64,000 nt of DNA from Aulostomus chinensis (taxonomy: Eukaryota; Chordata; Actinopteri; Syngnathiformes; Aulostomidae), in assembly GCA_037954235.1 (NCBI GenBank), contig JBBMOA010000007.1:28067457-28131456 (forward strand), read 5' to 3'. The number at the start of each line of letters is the position of its first letter. Within the stretch, counting starts at the first letter, position 1. Made by a program: the position numbers and the translations under genes. The notes beneath the pieces were generated by a model. It had not been told where the DNA came from, ran no database searches, and saw only the letters and a program-made list of their open reading frames with translations. Positions 33,960 to 47,249 of this stretch are shown here, piece after piece.

Positions 33960-34990
33960 TTTTTCTTGTCATGTGCTTCCATTTTTCAGTGGGTTGGCAT
34001 GTGCATTGCATGCAAATTGACGGAAAGGTTGTGTTCCTTGTATGCCACATGCTCCTCCACAAGACACGTGGCTCCTCTTATGCAGCAGCTCAACGATATC
34101 TCCCTCACCAAGGTGCCAGCACCTCAGACAATGCTCCAACATCCACCCGTAGATATGCTCTCTTCAGCTGAATAATACAGTTCTGTTATCTTTTCCGTCA
34201 CCCTCGGCTGACCTGTGTGACTTTTGGCCCTGCTCCTCAGCCATTTTCTTGCCTTCACCCCAGCCTCCCTTTGAACCCAATTGACCCTCTGGCCCATCCT
34301 TAGAAATGTTGTGTGAAGAGCAGCTGTCCGAGAAGAATTCATGGGGAATCTGGGACGGACGGAATGAAGGCACCAGACATATATTCAAGGCTTAGTGATG
34401 GTCCATCGCTGTCACTCTTACGCATGCTGAATCACTTCGATCTTCTGCTGACTGATTCATTGTGATGGGCTGCCACATCTCCGTGCTTACTGACACCGAC
34501 GCACGAAAACAGCATTGATGCCACAATCCAGCTAGTGGTTCATTAGCAGCAAGCAACGGGGGCTGGCCTGCCACGACAGTGACGGAGTTTGTGGAATGAT
34601 GACCTCTCCGCCTGTGACAGGAAGTTGTGATTGTTGCAGGTCATGCAACTCTGAGAGCTGACGGAGGCCGTGAGAGCAACGGGCCGATCATCCCGGTGCC
34701 TTCTGCTCCGATAAAAGGGATTTAACCCTATAATATTTGTTTTACAAAGGTTCTGCTCCATGTTGTGTGTGTTTACTACGTCACGCAAACGTACACTTGC
34801 CTGCATGTTTGTAGCTACATTGATATGGAATATAAACACGATATTATCTATATTCTTTTGTGCATTTTTCTGTCCAAACTCCCCAATCGCTGATCCTCCA
34901 GATATTGCATCAGCAGGGATGTTTGCCTTCACGATCTGCAGTTTAATTTAGATTGACTCTAAAGACGTATCATTTTTTTCTTTGTAATAT
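33960..34990. other. Intergenic, nothing recognised
   Basis: Non-repetitive sequence with no recognised coding exon. Confidence 0.6.
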
Positions 34991-35000
34991 TTTCCAGCAG

Positions 35001-35118
35001 GGCTGCACGGTGGTGCAGTGGTCAGCACTGTGGCCTCACAGCAAGAAGGTTCCGGGTTCGAGTCCCGGCTCGGGCATGGGATCTTTCCGTGTGGAGTTTG
35101 CAGTTTGGAGTATTTTCT
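35001..35118 (+). repeat. tRNA-derived SINE head (3' truncated)
   Basis: GGCTGCACGGTGGTGCAGTG, then GTCAGCACTGTGGCCTCACA, GCAAGAAGGTTCC and a perfect B box GGTTCGAGTCC, followed by CGTGTGGAGTTTGCAG. This is the head of a very abundant teleost element. The body is lost after about 120 bp. It cannot form a normal tRNA (extra sequence between the boxes and no acceptor pairing), so it is not called as a tRNA gene. Confidence 0.8.
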
Positions 35119-35119
35119 G

Positions 35120-36427
35120 ACATATTTGGCTAACGCACAAACGAACACACGCCAGAGATGCTACGGGGAGGTCATAATCGGTTGTAACGGCAGTGAACAA
35201 AAGTGGGCCGATACTTCTCTACCTGTAATGTGTCTTAAAAATTGTATTTAAGATGAGATAAGTCACACAATCAAATCCTTGTCCCTGGTTTAAATGTGCC
35301 GGAAAGTCACTGATGTTCCATTTAAGCGTGGCGAGCTTCAGAAAACATCTGCATACTATTTTGGTAGACAGAAAAACAGAGAATCTCACATCATTGCTGC
35401 CTCTGAATGAAAGTTACATGATGTACTATAAGTGTTCTGGTGGAATATGAAGAGTGGTCCTAGAAGGAATTAGATTCAAAGGCTGAATCATCTGACACCG
35501 ACCCTGAACTGTGTCAAACACAGTGTGCGTAAACACATATGAAAAGAAACAGTCTCCCCTCTGAAGCAGGAGCTGCCAGCCTTCCAGTTCGAGATACTCA
35601 AGTTGACTGGTTTCCCTTTTTATTCTGTGTGTCAAAAGGTGCCTTAAACCCATCTAATATTTCATGATAGGTTGAGGAGCATCATCTGTGAAGCTCATCG
35701 TTGTCTCTAACCAACGGCGAGGATGGTGCCATCGTTACAGAGCTCACATCTGCTGTTAATCAGCAGCCTGGTTACTTTCACTCAGGAGGAAAATACAGAA
35801 AGATGGCAAAAAAATTACCAATGTTCTCGATGCTCCCAGTTCACAGTGGATGCTTGAAATTAACGAACTCTATGGAATTTTCTCTTCTTTCTGCGTAACA
35901 GTGAGGAAAATGACCCCGACCTTAACTAGTTCTGTGGCAAGAGCATATTTCCAGTGTTCATGATCTGATTCCCTCGACCACAGCAGCTTCAACTCAGGCA
36001 TGTTGGTCGGCTTCTCCTTCTGCTTCCCTGCTATCACTTTACGTACCTCCAGAGCATTTCAAGGATTAACGTCTTCTCATTGATTCAGATGCCTTCAGGG
36101 TCCCTGTCTGCGTGATCCGCTTTCCACTGAGCACCAGCGAGCACTGACGCCTTCCGTGTCTGAGGCAAGATTCTAGTTGGTTCCTCTTCCGGTGTAACTG
36201 GTTCTGCCACCGCTGATCCCAGTTTCAAACCAGTTGCGATGTTTCTGTCATCGTGTTGTGATGCACGTTTTGAAGTATTATATTAGAAAAGGGTGATAGA
36301 TATGGCAAAATTCCAAACAACTAGCTCAATTTTGTGAAAAAGTATTTTGATGCGGCTTTTGACTCAGCACGTTTTTAAGTCATTTGACTTAAAGACCTCA
36401 TTCTTTGCTGGATGACTGTCAAGCTCT
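35120..36427. other. Intergenic, nothing recognised
   Basis: No coding exon, known repeat or strong structure was seen. Confidence 0.6.
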
Positions 36428-36662
36428 TCTCTCTGGTACTCCAGCTTCCTCCACAGTCCAAAGACATCAAGAGGGGACCAGGTTAATCCAGACTCTAAAT
36501 TGACCGTAGGCGTGGCTGGGAGAGCCAATGGTTGTCTGTCTATATGTGTTGGCCCTGCCATGGACTGGTGACCTGTCCAGGGTGAAGGCTACTGGGATGG
36601 GATCCAACCCCCCCCCCCCCCCCTCGCGACCCTTAACAGGATAAGAGGTAGAGAATGCATGG
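36428..36662 (+). repeat. 5'-truncated copy of the same SINE class, body and tail
   Basis: Contains TCCTCCACAGTCCAAAGACAT, CTCTAAATTGACCGTAGG, AATGGTTGTCTGTCTATATG, GGTGACCTGTCCAGGG, GGGATGGGATCCAACC, a C16 run (36608-36623), CGCGACCCTTAACAGGATAA and a GGTAGAGAATG end. This is the 3' continuation expected for the element whose head stands at 35001. Its tail is shared with the 26983 copy. Confidence 0.8.
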
Positions 36663-36983
36663 CGTCAAATTTACGCCAGAAGTCCATCACGAGCGTGTAT
36701 TACGCTCCACGCGAACACTGAACCTCCCATGCGCGAACAATTCATTGACCACAAGTGCTTCTCTTTTCTGCAGGCAGAAAAGTCAACAAATGGGTGTGTG
36801 AGTTGCAGCTGTCTGTGCTCTCGGTGGATCGATCGGCTCGCTTGTTGATCGACTCCTGTGCACTCCTGTAAAACATTGGAAAAACCAAGTGTAGAGAAAA
36901 AGAAGTGAAACAATCATTTTTTTATGATTGGCCACTTTTCCGCTATCCCCGCCCCATGACCCCGGCTGCTGTGGCTTCCATAA

Positions 36984-37098
36984 CTAAAACATGGATGTAT
37001 CGCGCTAACGCGGCTGAGTCAGAGTTTGGTGAGTAAGAGTTTCATGATTTTTTTTTCTTAGAAACATGCCGCGTTAGCTCGATACATCCATGTTTTAG
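36984..37098. repeat. Inverted repeat with 31-bp arms and 53-bp spacer
   Basis: The left arm 36984-37014 begins CTAAAACATGGATGTATCG and the right arm 37068-37098 is its reverse complement with one mismatch (C versus A at arm position 20). The spacer is 37015-37067. No obvious target-site duplication flanks it. It could be a small non-autonomous transposon, a fold-back element or a structured RNA source. Confidence 0.85.
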
Positions 37099-37099
37099 A

Positions 37100-40000
37100 T
37101 TTAGTTTTTAAATTTGCATGACATCTTATTGACTTAACATAACATTTTTGCAGTGTTTTTCTCATATAGAAAACTAAAACCTACGTTTATTTGAAAAAAA
37201 AGCAAATACATAATAAGATTTATGACGGTCTAACCTGGCTTTGTTGAGGGCCCCATAGACTCTACGGGCTCCACAGAGGCCCCCCATCCACCGGGAGCAT
37301 CTAAATACAAAAAAGGGGGGGAAAAAACAAAGACAACAATTAAACACACACACACACACACACACCAGGGGTTTGGGTGACTTATGTGAAGTCGAAAATG
37401 ACTGAACAACAATGTCAAACACATCAACGCTCAACAGAAGGAAAGAAGAAGAGGAAGAGGAAAGGACAGAGGTTCGTGTCCACCATGTGATGACGGAATA
37501 TTTCGTAAGATTCTTTAACCGGAATCCTACTCACTTAATTGGGATGACAGTTGCAATTGCAAACGAAATAAAAAGCCGCAGTTAACATCACTTACTCCCA
37601 CTTTAGATTTACTAGGGAATGTTGGAAAGACTCCTCAGGTGTTTGGGGAATAGCCTACAACATAATTTTGAGAAATGTGCTTCTGAAACCTGCAGGGTCA
37701 CAGGTGATCCATCATGTCATGACTCCCCAATGGTTTGAGTCAGAAACATCTCTCTCTCTCCCCCGTTAGCTTCGCTACATCTGCTGTCGGCCTCAGCGTC
37801 AGCCCTGCCGGTAAAAATCAATTCAGCTGCTTTGTAATTCATAGTTAAGCCTTTGCCTGTCCTCCATTTGTGAGAGGGAATCCGCATTATAAGAGAAACA
37901 ATCAATTAAAAGATGCATGAATGTACTAAAGCAGGAGGGGTAATTACTCTGGCTATTTTTGTTCAGAGGCTATAATGTGGTTCGGATGCTCTCATTGGCT
38001 GGGTTTCACCATCAGCAGCATTTTTTTTCCAAAGTATTTTCATTCTAATCTCTGGGGGTGCCCCCTCGAGACCCTGGCCCCCTCGAGACCTCCTCTCATC
38101 ACTTCCTCTTGTCTCTTCAGCTTCATAACATCTTCATGCCTGCAGTTTCTTTCTTCAGTTCCAATCTTTTGCAGGCTGCTGAAGAAAGTGGAGACCTTGA
38201 TTCCTTCTCTGGAAAAGGGGCTGATGGTGTTGTGGTAATACTGCTGCTTTCTCGACTTATAGAGCTTCCATGATTAAGAACATTTTGGGCCACATTTATG
38301 CAGGTAGAGAGACAATTTTACAGAGAGGAACCCGAACCCCAACACGGAGACTGACTCCTGGTGGCCTCGGGCTTGGTTGGGCGTCTGTAGAGACGCTGTG
38401 CTGGGTCTGCATGTGGGGGAGCTGAATGAGTGGCACGTTCTGGTTGCTCTACAAACACCTCCTCTGGTCAGTCAGGCCACCTGCCTAAGGGAGGGGTACT
38501 GGGGTAATGGCACCATCCCACCGACAAAACTCCTGCCAGTTGGTTGGGGTTTTTTTTCATCAGTTACATTGTTGATCATCCATTTCTCTGCAACAGTTCC
38601 TCACATAACTGCAGCGTGTTTCAGGCCTCATGTCATGTTCCTGATAAGCAGTGGGAACACCAGAATGCTCAGAGGAGAAATTTCTCAACAGAAACTGTCT
38701 GATCCATAATCATGAAAGAGCCAAATATCCACCGAGGGAATTCAGCGATGCCGACAGCTGAGAAAATAATGGTTATTTCATGACCACGGTGACCTCCCTG
38801 CACACTCTTGACTTTAAATCAAATCAATCAAATTATTGAACAACTCAAATGTAATTAGTTCAAGCCAAATCAGAATTATGCAGTCAAGTTTACAGGATCT
38901 TCCCCTTGCGAATGCAATAAAAGGCGGAAGGTCATTTTCCCACCGGAGAAATGTGCTGACTCAGCTTTGAGCGGCAAAGGCCTGAAACCTGTAAGAAGCG
39001 GCTGAAGTTAAGCTGAGTGGCCTCTGCATTTAAACGGATCTGCGCTGAAGGATCTCTGAGCTCAAGAATTACCGCAGATGACACACAACCCACCCCAGCA
39101 AAGCTCCAGCTGCCGTTATTAACCTCTGTCACATCATTTGAGGGCTGCTCTCAAAGGTGAAAGGGGTCGACGGGATGTGCAGGTCTATGCAGAACACCAG
39201 CGCCAAAACCCTCAAGTATCCAGAGAGATCTGAGGGGGAGTTTTCACCACCTGACTCTTTGGGAGGTAAAGGTACAAATTTCTCCTGATGTACAGGAAGA
39301 AGAGAAAAAGATTGATGCCTGGCGCCGGAGAGCTCTTCTGCTCCAGTTCTGAGGCCACAGCTGAATCTGTGTGCCACAGTCCTGTTTTGGTTGTCGATCG
39401 TCAGTTGGCCCTTTTTTGTCGGGACTGAGCTTGTGTTTCTTATCATTCCTGGTTTCACTCTGGTATCTCTGTTGTTTGTCCATCTTTCACTTTGAAAATC
39501 TCTTCCCTCTTGTGTCTCGTCTGACTTTCTTCCTGTTTTCCCTCCTGTTTTCCTGCAACCACCCTCATCCACAGCCTGAGCCTGTGAGCCTCTCATCCAA
39601 TCAGCTTCTCTCCTCCCCTCCTCTTGTCAGGGTCTCCAAAGACATCTAAATTTGTGGGGTATTCATGTGGAAAACTGAAGAGCTGCAGGGAAAGCTGAAG
39701 ACTGTTAGCTGTCCCTGGTCAGTCGCATGTGTTTTCTTAGTTCTCAAGGAAAATACAACACTTAGATTAAGTGTGTGGAGGAGCTTTGCAAGCACATCAA
39801 CGACTGCTAAAGTTTACGTTGGGAGTGAATGGACTTCCAGATGTCTTGAAGTACGACCACTTCGCTCAGAAAGCGCCGCAGTGGCGTACTGATTTTGACC
39901 TTTGTGTTTGATATAACTGTGTTTCTTTTATTATGAACAGGAATTCTCCAGTTCCATTTGAAAATTCCTTCATGTTTGTCTTTCACAGTGTCCTCCCCCC

Positions 40001-43000
40001 CCCCCCTCTTCCTCTCTTTTTCTCTCCAAAACCAACTGGTCGAGGCAGATGGACGCCCAGTCCAGTCGCACTCACTGGCAGAGCTGCTGACGTCGCTTGT
40101 AGTTACTTTCCAGCTAGCAGGAAGCGCAGAGAACTTTTCAGCTTAACAGAATGTGTGGTGGTGATTGCGTCCACCCATGGCTGAGGTGCAGTACAAGTCA
40201 GACCACCTCCAGATGTGATGTGTCCCATTCAATTAGATCTGATCACAACCACTAAATATTTATATTCCTTTATTAAGCGTGATCTTGTTTCCTCACCAAG
40301 GGTGCAGTTAAGTAGTCTTCTTTGCATAGGAACATTCCAAACAGAGCATAATGGCCCAGATGTATTCCAGCGGCTGCCAGAGCCGGTTTAAGTCTGTTAA
40401 TGCTTCAATGCTTCATTCATCAGTGCTTCATCAAATTAACAAAGACTTTATTTGGTTGTCCCTCATGAGAGAGACGTCAAAGCACCATTCAGCTACCAAT
40501 GAATCCTAACATCGGCTGATCATCACATACAGCAGGGATGTGCAGGACAGGGTTTTTACCCACAACCTCGTCTCTCTCTTCACTGCCAAAGCCAGAATAT
40601 CTGTTTCACCAGCCGTCATCTTTGAGCCTGGAGTCCGGTCGCATCCATATGGTGGATCGAGAGGCAACGATCAGGGTGCTCCAGTATTACACCAGACTGT
40701 TGCGTGGCCTCCCGACGCGGGTGGACCTGGCAGAGAGCATCTTCTGGGCAGGAAAACAAGACTTCCTGTTTAATTTCGGAGAAACCCGTGGGGGAAGGCG
40801 ATGGATTATAGGAGTTTGACTCACCGGCTTATTGGGAAGAACTATTCTGATTGAGGACAAATGTTATCTGCAGCTCTCTGCCCTTCAGCACATGGAAGGG
40901 CGGGAAACTCCCAGAACCGACTCATACCATCAAATTAAACTTATACTGCAATCACATGCTAAGATGGCTGCTGCAGATGAGCTCTGACTAACATTGAAGG
41001 TAGGGGGACTTGTAAACCCCCTGACTCGTTATCATCCTGCTTTGCCAGAAGAAACCTTGGGCTCAGGAGATGTTCATCAAACTTGGGAAACGCAGTCCGA
41101 CTTCTCGTGGAATTATTTGAGTTTTAACAGAATTGACGTAAAAAGGTTATGCATAGGAAGAGTTTGCTGAAAGCGACTGAATGAGGAACTTCTCTGCCAA
41201 GAAACTGTTCCAACGAATAAGCCGTCTTCTTGTGCTCTTAAGTAACTTTCATCTCAGCTGCCAAATAGCCAAATCATAATTCTGCCATTCAGCTATTCAT
41301 CAGCCACATCCTGAATTCCACCCTCTTCCTCCTCCAGTCATGAGTTGTGCTCTGTCGTGCGTTGTATCGCTTCGCTGTTGCTGCTTTCGTGGTGGAAAAA
41401 AAGACGTGTCACTAAAACAGTGTTTTCTTGTGCTCACTTCACTCAGCTTTAAAAGAACTGAAGAACTGAGATTGATAACCGGGATAATTCCAATTGACCT
41501 CTTTTCCATTGTGAATATGAAGGTTTTTACAGAATCTTATTACAGATTAAATCTTTCCAAACACACTAAAGAAATCACGCCCTCAAAACCTTATCATGGG
41601 TTTAATTCCTTCCTGGCTGCACATATTTCTGCAGAATCAAATAACACTAAAAAGGACCCCCAAAAAAAATACTGATCAAGTGCAAGTTTTGTTCCTTTGC
41701 ATATTGAAAGTAAAAGGAATCGTCTGTTACGACAAGTAACTGTCTGGCTGCTCCGCTGTGACAAGAAATAGACGTATCACAGCCCTGCAGTGGCCTCACC
41801 ACTGCCTACATATGAAGAGTTACACAGCAAAAACATGATGAAAATGGATGAAGGTTGACAAAAATAGATGAACATGCATCTGGATGACAAAAAGAAAGAT
41901 ACTGTGGGTGGAACTACCCAGCAGATAGACTCAGAGACTGAGGACAATCTCACAGGTGTTGCTGCTAAAAGAGGGAACAAATATAAAAAACAAAAAAACA
42001 ACCTGGATGGCAGAACAATCTAGAGTCCTCGGGGTTGAAGAGGTGACGTGCAGAAGTCGCGCACCTGCAGTAACTGTCCTACCAGCTATGTGGTCGCAGT
42101 CACTGAAGAGAAACTCTCCAAGTGTCTGATGCTTGTTGCATTCGCAGTGCTCTCGCTGCAGTACAAAGGGACTGGAAGGTGAAAGTGTGTCGACTGAACG
42201 TCAGCAGCACGGGGTTCGTTAGCGGCCGCTCCCCTCATCATTCAAGGATGGACTGGAATTCATAAATCCCCAGACAGCGGTAGAGGTCTCCAGGTTGTGG
42301 TATCCACTGCAGGCAATTAATTACTTAATTGGGTCCAAACCTAATTGGTTTTGCTCTGCCGCCCTCAACAACACCGGCTGCTGCCAGTGCTACTCACGGC
42401 CTGTCTGAGCCCAACCTTTCCAGGAATTCCAAAAGACGACATTTCATTTGCGAGTTTGGAATTCTGATTGCAGCTTTCAGTCGCAACAGTAGCAACTTTA
42501 GCTTGAGAAGAAAAACACAAACTCCTTGGAATTCTAAGTAACAATGTTGACTGTAGCCTAGCAACATTCTATTGATAGAAGCCTGTACGCACAACACTGC
42601 ATCAATCCACTCACTAGTTTGTGGGAGTCGTACTCCAGAATCTCTGAGGGCCAGTGGAATGATTGGACTGATGCTGAGTTCCAGTTCCTGGACCTGCTGC
42701 TGCCCTGAAGATTGTGCAGTTTATTCTTGTGCAGTTAATCCTGATGCTTTTCTAGTATTGGCCTCAGGGGCAGTTCCACTTCCTGTTGACAGGCAAAAGT
42801 AGGTTATGACATTGCATAATTTTAGATATTCAATATCATCCATGTTACGTCGTGTCATTTTTTCGATGAATTCATTGTGGTAATAAAGTTTGGTGAGAAA
42901 GAAAGTCTTTGCAGGGTTTACCTTCTTACTGCAGGCTGCATCTTGAGAAACAATTTTAATTTAAGAACTGATCTCCGCGCTGCTAATCCTCCACTTGATT

Positions 43001-46000
43001 AAGAACAGTCACTCGGTGTGGGCTGAACTTGAACACACAACGTACTCAAGCCTGCATCTTCTTGATACGAAACACTTTACAAATATCACCGATCACGAGC
43101 GAAGAGCACTAAAATTGGGTCACTTGGCAGGCTAATTCCTGCTTATCTATGCCTTCCACCTCTGTGGCTTCTTAGCTCTGTCTGGCTGCTGCATGTCTTC
43201 CTGACACTCTCCCTCAGCCACAGACGAAACACGCTGGACTTTGGTTAGACAGGAACCACTGAGAACATAAAAATGACCGGCGGCCCAGTATATGATACTC
43301 ATTATTTAACTTAAAGACCATAAAGCTATGGATTCTGAATTTATGAATGAACTTCAGTGAGTTAAATTTGTGCATCGTATTTCAAGACGCTGCTGAAACA
43401 TGACTTAAAGCGCCATTGGCTTCATTCCTTTCTACGTCGGCCTCCAGCTCTGACAGACGTGGTTATGTTCGGTCTCTGTCTTGGTTATGGAACACTCCAT
43501 GTGCAACAGCTTCGGGGCTCCACTGTTTCCGAGGGCATTTTATAACTTTCTACAACAGGGCAAGTATACTGATGACAAACGACATGTCTGAAATGTTAGA
43601 ATGCAGTCCAGGCAGTTGTGGTTCACTGTCGACGATTTAGCCCCCGATGCACAAGGGTGCAATTTGAGGAATGGAGCCTAACAGCAGTTAAGGCTGGCAC
43701 GGAAGTCACTTTATAGTCACATGTTCCATACAGCTTCCACTGCATTTCCTCCACATGTGTCTCTGCGGCAGCAGAAACGCAATTCCCTCTTTCCCATTTT
43801 TCCAGCTTTCTCCTCCATTTTTTTGGGGGGGGAAATTTTTATTCTAAATTCTTCTTGGCAGCGGGTGATGATCTTCAACAAAGATCAAATCTTCAGTCTC
43901 TGCTGGAGGAATATGTGACCTTGTCGAAGGTCAAGCTCGCTCAGATTTATTCCAGATCATCAGCTGAACCCTACATCCCAAAGTGAGTAACCTGTCAGCA
44001 CCTTCGATTTATTACGACTTGAGCACCTTTTTTGCCAGGTCAGTCTGACATGAGATCATCTCTGAACTTTCAACTCAATGTGCCATTTCAGTTCTGCCTC
44101 GTGTGACCTTTCACTTGACCTCTTTTTTTTCTGGTCTATTGGTTTGGACCTCCTATCCATCCGGGTGTATAAATTTGTCCCTGTCAAAAAATTGTGGAAG
44201 ATTACAAACGAGCTCAAAATATCTCTCTCTTTTCCAAGAATAATTTTCTTAAGAAATGGAGTGAAGAAAATAGCAAAAATAATTTCATTAACGGAAATAT
44301 GCATGAATAGACAGTCAGGAGTAAACAGACCGACACGGAAAACAGAGGCCCAGGCTGAGGAAGGAGTCCAGCAAACCCAGAGTATCTGTTTTCTTACTTT
44401 TTTTTTCCAGAGATTATCCGACACAACCGCACATTTTCAGATCAAAGATTTTCCCAGCCTGGCTGTGTTCACGTAACCGGTGCTGTTGATACCAGATCAC
44501 CAATCAGAGAGAAGAGGGGAGAAGAGCGGACCGCCATTAGGACATCGACTGATGAGGTGGTCCTTCAGCGTGACTCAAGAAGTACCTGAGTTCCCTCTCC
44601 TGACAGACCCAGACCACCTCTGAGTGCGGTTTTAGTGATCAGACCACAAGACGCCTTCAGGACGCCCTGAGCGTGCGCACGCTTGTTATTACACAAAGAG
44701 GCTTGAAGTATCCTTCAGGGCCGCCCCCAGAACACTCGGTGGTCTGAACCGTCGGTGGAGAAACTCCCACATCAACGAGGATTTTCCGCTGTAGCGGCTG
44801 TGAGCGCTGACGGCTGAGTGCTGCTAAAAGGGTGCAAGTACGCTTAAATCTAAATTTTACATGGTTGAAAAGAAGTGCTTCAACCTCTGTCTCAGCGTCA
44901 GGCTTAAAGAGGCACATAAAGGCCCATAGAACCATGGGACAGCTTTGAAATTAACTGCAGCCGTCAAGGCAAAAAAAATATGAGTCCATGAAGCCAGGAG
45001 GGGGCCCTCCTATATGAATAAACTCCTGCTGAGGAGTTGGCCCTTCCCAGCGAGCAGGGTCGCCCCTTGATGGAAGGCCTGGAAGAAGAGTTACAGCTGA
45101 CCCGGGGGGGACCTGGCAGCTCCCAAGAAGAATTATATGTGAAGGGTATGTTTCATTGAGTAGGTGTTAAAATACTGGGCTGCCATTAAAACATAATATA
45201 ATAAATATTGTGGGAGCAATGCTACATTGATGGGGTCCACTATATCTGGAGTTTGTTGAATGACAGGTGGGGCTCCCTCCCACTTTACTGCAGCTACTTT
45301 TTAAAGCATAACAAACTGCCTCACTCACGCGAGCCTCGTCTGGGGTCACTCTGAGCCCACTGAGGAAGCCAAAAATCAATTCTCAACCTTGTTTTGAATT
45401 TAGGTCATCGGGGGTCATGAAGAAAGTCTGGTGCTATGATCAGCAACTCAAAACGCCTGTTAAATATCCGAACATGAAACAGGAAGTGATGCACAGTGGG
45501 CGATACAGACCCCCAATGCAGCAGTCATGAACTGATCATGTCAGACTAGTGACCTTGCAACGGCGGTCTAAAGTGTGCTTCCACAACAGCGTTAAAGTAA
45601 ATGCAGCAACAGTGTGCCTGTGAAAGGTCTCTGCCGTGGGGAGACAGATATTCCGACTGTGACCCTCCGCTGCGGGATTATTTCCATATGCTCTAAAGAG
45701 GATTATCCAAGACGCTGGATTTTTTATTTTTTTTTGCAAACACCTCCACACAGGCAACAAGCCAGGATCACCAGATTTATCCTTCAACTGAACACCGATG
45801 GTGCGGAATGATTTAGGGTAGAGACATTTTTCTTTACTCTCACTCAGATATGCTTAATTGGGAGAGATGTACAATCAATAACACCAATAACTCTGAGTAA
45901 GCGTCATTTAAGGTACACCAGTGGGCTACACATCATGGGTACATATACAGTACTAAAATCACGGCGTTAACTTGAATTACTGTCCTGGATATTTCGCACG

Positions 46001-46950
46001 TACTTGCTGGGTAAGAAAAGCCCTGTTTTATTGACCCGAGGACGCAACAAACTCTTTGCACCGCTCACAGCGGACCTGACATCGCAAAAGAAAAACAGCC
46101 CGCTGAAGTGCAAGCGAGGAAGTGTGTATTCACCCCTGGCCCATTCGGAACAGTTGTTTTGAAAGCGGGAACATTTCCCCCAAAAGATCACACGTGTGGG
46201 CACACATGAGCACAGCCATCGCTCAGACGAAGACGAGATGGGGGCCAAGGTCAAACTGAGAGGCTCGTCTTGGCCCACCTCCACTGGAGGCGGGAGGGCT
46301 CTGTTTGCAGTGAGAACACAATCAACCCCCCAAAACACCTCATCTCATACACACGATGAGATTCTGGATGCCTCCACGAGTGCTGGTGGGGCTCAAGCAC
46401 TGCTACATCTCATATAAGCGCCCCTGAAAAGTGAGTGATGATATTTCATGAACTCCAGTACAGTAGGTGGCGCTGTGGTGGCAACTAGCAGAGGAAAGAA
46501 GTAAGTTTGAATGCTGTGGTTAATAAAATTTGCTTTATGCAGATTTATTACAGGGGGAGTTGGATGCAGAAAAGAAAGGTATTAGCCACCAAATGAAGAT
46601 CCAACTAAAAATATCAATATATGAACGGGACATGTTTTCATCTTTTTTTACTGCTTCACCTTCGCCATCTGACACCTCTTCCTTTTGCATGTGGAAATTC
46701 CTTGTATTCTTACAAAAAACAATTCCGTTATCACATATCGACCTCATACAACCGGAACACAAACCATCCAAAGAACTGAGGATCAAACCTTTACAGGACC
46801 TTCCTGGACAGTCTGACTTTGGAAAAAAATATGCAATGGTATCATTTTAGGTATCGGCTATCGGGTAAATGCATTACTGTAATAAATACATAAAAACAAG
46901 ATGAAGATATGTCTTTATGTATTGAAACACAGATGTACAGCTGGGCAGTT
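37100..46950. other. Intergenic, about 10 kb without a supported gene
   Basis: It holds a CA microsatellite at 37344-37366 and a short direct duplication CCCCCTCGAGACC near 38068-38095. The segment 39380-39640 is C/T-rich and gives the longest minus-strand open frame here, without any recognisable domain. No other repeat family was identified. Confidence 0.6.
37344..37366 (+). repeat. (AC)n microsatellite
   Basis: About 11 AC units, about 250 bp after the inverted repeat. Confidence 0.94.
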
Positions 46951-46959
46951 GAACAGTTT

Positions 46960-47245
46960 TTCAAAGTCCCACTCTCCTGACCTGATCCAGCAAATGGACT
47001 ACTGCACAGCTTGCTATTTATTTATATATACTAGTTATATGTCATATTTATAGATACATTATAAAACTGCACTTTGCTTAGGATACTTTGTTTACTACCA
47101 TTTTACTGCTTTTCCTCTTCTTTTTAAACACATTTTAATAAATGTGCCATGTAGCTGCTTTAAAAAAGAGAGATGCTGCCAAACGAAATTTCATTGTATT
47201 CCTGTACAATGACAGTAAAGCTGCTGCTGCTTCTTCTTCTCACTG
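46960..47245 (+). repeat. Probable retroelement 3' tail
   Basis: GGACTACTGCACAGCTTGC, TATTTATTTATATATAC and AACTGCACTTTGC are followed by CGAAATTTCATTGTATTCC, TGTACAATGACAGTAAAG and then a CTG/CTT repeat. The end resembles the common fish retroelement tail ATTTCATTGTA..ACAATGACAATAAA. The body is degenerate, so the borders are approximate. Confidence 0.5.
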
Positions 47246-47249
47246 GCAA

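Noticed and set aside
35001..35090. Possible tRNA gene with a perfect B box
   Set aside because: No acceptor stem or cloverleaf can be drawn, and the flanking sequence matches a dispersed SINE head.
39129..39596. 155-codon minus-strand open frame, among the longest in the window
   Set aside because: Antisense of a C/T-rich stretch. It has no hydrophobic, coiled or domain pattern and no splice or promoter support.
40538..40819. 93-codon plus-strand frame with plausible amino-acid mix
   Set aside because: I looked for an exon here, but no protein family is recognised and clear flanking acceptor/donor pairs in phase are missing.
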